Shown: piece by piece, positions 62,271-64,000 of the stretch | Position numbering within the stretch: position 1 is the first letter of the stretch | Layout of the letters: every line of letters starts with the position of its first letter | Assembly (NCBI GenBank): GCA_022841345.1 | Contig: JALHRR010000017.1 | Location: 1 to 64,000 of the forward strand | Length of the DNA stretch: 64,000 nt | Direction of reading: 5' to 3' | DNA from: Saprospiraceae bacterium | GTDB taxonomy: Bacteria; Bacteroidota; Bacteroidia; Chitinophagales; Saprospiraceae | Translations under genes and position numbers: made by a program | The notes under the pieces: generated by a model | Told to the model about the DNA's origin: nothing | The model's database searches: none | Seen by the model: the letters and a program-made list of their open reading frames with translations, nothing else

Positions 62271-62360
62271 AAAAAATTTCTTGACGACTCCCAACCAAAA
62301 AGTAGTAATATTACGTCCATATAAGTACATGCTTGATTCAACATTTAAATCTTGAAAATT

Positions 62361-62783
62361 ATGAAATACTTATCTTTTGCATTTTGGATGGTACTTACCG
62401 GCATACTGTTTACTGCCTGCACTAAAAAATCAGAACTTCCGGTGTTGATGGAAGTAAAATATAATGAATGGACACAGGGTCCCGGGATGAGAGCGACACT
62501 AACGGGAGAAATTGAAGAAGGTAGATGTCCTCATCAGGATGATAATGAAATTGTTTGCGTCTGGCAAGGGGAAGCAAGGGGAATAATGGCAGCTGAAATA
62601 GGCAATACTGTGCATAATATTCCTTATGTAATTAAAGGTCTTTGTGAACCAGGAGCAGATCCATGCGGGAATTTTATTGATACTCTGGGATATAAATTTC
62701 AGTTTTTATTCCTTTCACCTTACCCTAATGGAATCGATATTCCTACTGACTATGTATTGAGTGTAAAAGTAGAGAAGAATTGA
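62361..62783 (+). CDS. Small lipoprotein of unknown function
   Basis: 140 residues from the ATG at 62361. The lipobox is LFTAC (Cys20). The mature part is beta-rich with two possible disulphides: EGRCPHQDDNEIVCVWQGEA and GLCEPGADPCGN. The 'G-x-C-P...C-V-W-x-G-x-A' pattern is common in small secreted Bacteroidota lipoproteins. No functional name can be given. Confidence 0.78.
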   Translation: MKYLSFAFWMVLTGILFTACTKKSELPVLMEVKYNEWTQGPGMRATLTGEIEEGRCPHQDDNEIVCVWQGEARGIMAAEIGNTVHNIPYVIKGLCEPGADPCGNFIDTLGYKFQFLFLSPYPNGIDIPTDYVLSVKVEKN

Positions 62784-62810
62784 TGTTTATATAGCTGTAT
62801 TATGTATCGG

Positions 62811-63998
62811 TTAGCTTTGGAAAAGACTTTCCAGCGCAGCTGCAACAGATTCCATTTCTGCATCTGCCTTAATTTTGCCACCAATGATCTCTGCGTTCAA
62901 TTGGTAAGTTGGGTTTGAAATAATTTTTGAAACAGCTTTTCTGATTTGCGTCGGAGAAGCTCTCTTGGAAAGTTTTATGCCGGCACCATAATATTCCACT
63001 TTTGCGGCATTGTCTCCCTGATCTCTTCCCATGGGAAGGCATACCAAAGGAACACCATTTACGAGTGCTCTCATAATTGTTCCATGTCCTGCATGCGTGA
63101 TGACGCAGGCTGCATAAGGAAAAATACGGGCATGAGCAGCATTGGCTATTACCTGGACATTCTGAGAAGGGATATCAAAATTTTCAGATTCCATCGCAGG
63201 GCCTAATGTAACAAGTCCGCGAACTTCCAATTTACTTAAAGCATGAATGCAGTTTTGTAAGACTTGCTTTTGATTTTGAAAAGTGGATGAAAAGGCGATG
63301 ACCACTAATGGCCTTCTGTCTTCGCTTGACCTTTGGATCGGATGCTCACCGGCCCAGTCCGGGTCATCTAATATTGGGCCGCTATACCATACATTTTTGG
63401 GAGCGGGAACTATGGGGAAATCAAACGATTTGCTGGTTTGGATAATACGTAAATCGGCAGTGTGAAATAATTCTGCAAGATGTTTGAATTCGGATAAACC
63501 GTATTCTTTTCTGATGGTGTTGACAATAGGAAGATATTTATCAAAAATTAAATGGAACATTCTTGCCAGAAATTTATCCCTTAATCTGCCAAAGATGCTG
63601 TTATTAGGCAAAATCCCCAATCCTCCGGGCGGCCTGTTAGGTCCCGGTAAATATTCCGGCATGTGAAAAAGCATTACCTTAGGAATATTCATAATCTCTG
63701 CAGCCATCAGCGCTCCCGGTGTCAACAAATCGGCAATGACCACATTTATTTGATAATTACGAATGGCTTCCAGGGTTTCATTTACCACAATTTGGGCTTG
63801 TCCAAACATAATTTTGAATCCGTTATTCTTATCCTTCCAGTCATCCAGTATGTCTTTTTTCCTTTCTGTTTTGGTAAAGAATTCCCGGAATGGAATGAAT
63901 ATGGCTCCATTACTTTCTGCCAACTCTTTGAACCAAGGCTCACTAAGCAGATAAACTGAATGACCTTTTTCCTGCAGAGATCTTATGGTATATAAAAT
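62811..63998 (-). CDS. UGT/MGT-family glycosyltransferase, 5' end cut by window
   Basis: The frame is open to the window edge (TIRSLQEKGHSVYLLSEPWF at the truncated N-terminus), so the start is outside. This is a GT1-type (GT-B fold) glycosyltransferase. The C-terminal donor-binding domain shows VVIAFSSTFQNQ, RGLVTLGPAM, ITHAGHGTIMRALVNGVPLV (the His-Gly-Thr donor loop) and CLPMGRDQGDNAAKVEYYGAGI. Members transfer sugar from a UDP- or dTDP-sugar to small lipophilic acceptors. Acceptor unknown. Confidence 0.9.
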   Translation of the reverse strand: MLYTIRSLQEKGHSVYLLSEPWFKELAESNGAIFIPFREFFTKTERKKDILDDWKDKNNGFKIMFGQAQIVVNETLEAIRNYQINVVIADLLTPGALMAAEIMNIPKVMLFHMPEYLPGPNRPPGGLGILPNNSIFGRLRDKFLARMFHLIFDKYLPIVNTIRKEYGLSEFKHLAELFHTADLRIIQTSKSFDFPIVPAPKNVWYSGPILDDPDWAGEHPIQRSSEDRRPLVVIAFSSTFQNQKQVLQNCIHALSKLEVRGLVTLGPAMESENFDIPSQNVQVIANAAHARIFPYAACVITHAGHGTIMRALVNGVPLVCLPMGRDQGDNAAKVEYYGAGIKLSKRASPTQIRKAVSKIISNPTYQLNAEIIGGKIKADAEMESVAAALESLFQS

Positions 63999-64000
63999 GG

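Overview
The window comes from a low-GC member of the Bacteroidota, most likely from the Saprospiria/Chitinophagia side of the phylum. Four secreted proteins end in a type IX secretion (T9SS) sorting domain. Several genes start just after a TAnnTTTG -7 promoter element of the Bacteroidota type. There is a LytS/LytTR two-component set, and many proteins belong to families largely confined to this phylum (DUF6266-like, DUF6929-like). Lineage is inferred from gene content; there is no rRNA or tRNA gene in the window.

1-20.7 kb is an accessory, defence-like island. It opens with the end of a type I restriction HsdR subunit cut by the window edge. A tight five-gene operon of membrane proteins follows (4510-9690, minus strand), with a DUF4407 protein and a transglutaminase-like protein. 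Next come a repeat-rich lipoprotein, three plus-strand genes of which the last two overlap by 4 bp and end in a uracil-DNA-glycosylase-like protein, and an OLD-type ATPase/TOPRIM nuclease. The OLD gene lies between two direct copies of the end of another gene. Hypothetical and membrane proteins close the island. Around 21.0-22.1 kb is a GC-rich, hairpin-rich block without convincing genes.

22.1-25.5 kb holds a plasmid/ICE-type small protein, a compact minus-strand cluster (secreted nuclease, DUF6266-like, DUF5675-like and two holin-sized membrane proteins) and a small HTH protein preceded by four 11-bp repeats. 25.7-32.0 kb carries two T9SS cargo proteins, one of 1556 residues with an HExxH metallopeptidase-like region, a PKD domain and a beta-helix-like region. 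32.0-38.7 kb has a possible small-RNA locus, two overlapping LytS-type kinases (the first looks catalytically degenerate), a LytTR response regulator and a DUF4062-STAND ATPase.

38.9-64 kb is a mosaic of ordinary genes: TRIC-type channel, SLOG-like protein, LpxR-like outer-membrane protein, subtilase, MauG-type di-haem peroxidase, HicBA, methyltransferase, lipoproteins and a glycosyltransferase. Intergenic regions here are unusually rich in structured dispersed repeats. The two most striking families are (i) a ~150-bp element with one sequence-variable and one conserved hairpin, in three copies, and (ii) arrays of different hairpins separated by a short constant GTGAC/GTGAT word, at five loci. 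No transposase that could mobilise them is encoded in the window.
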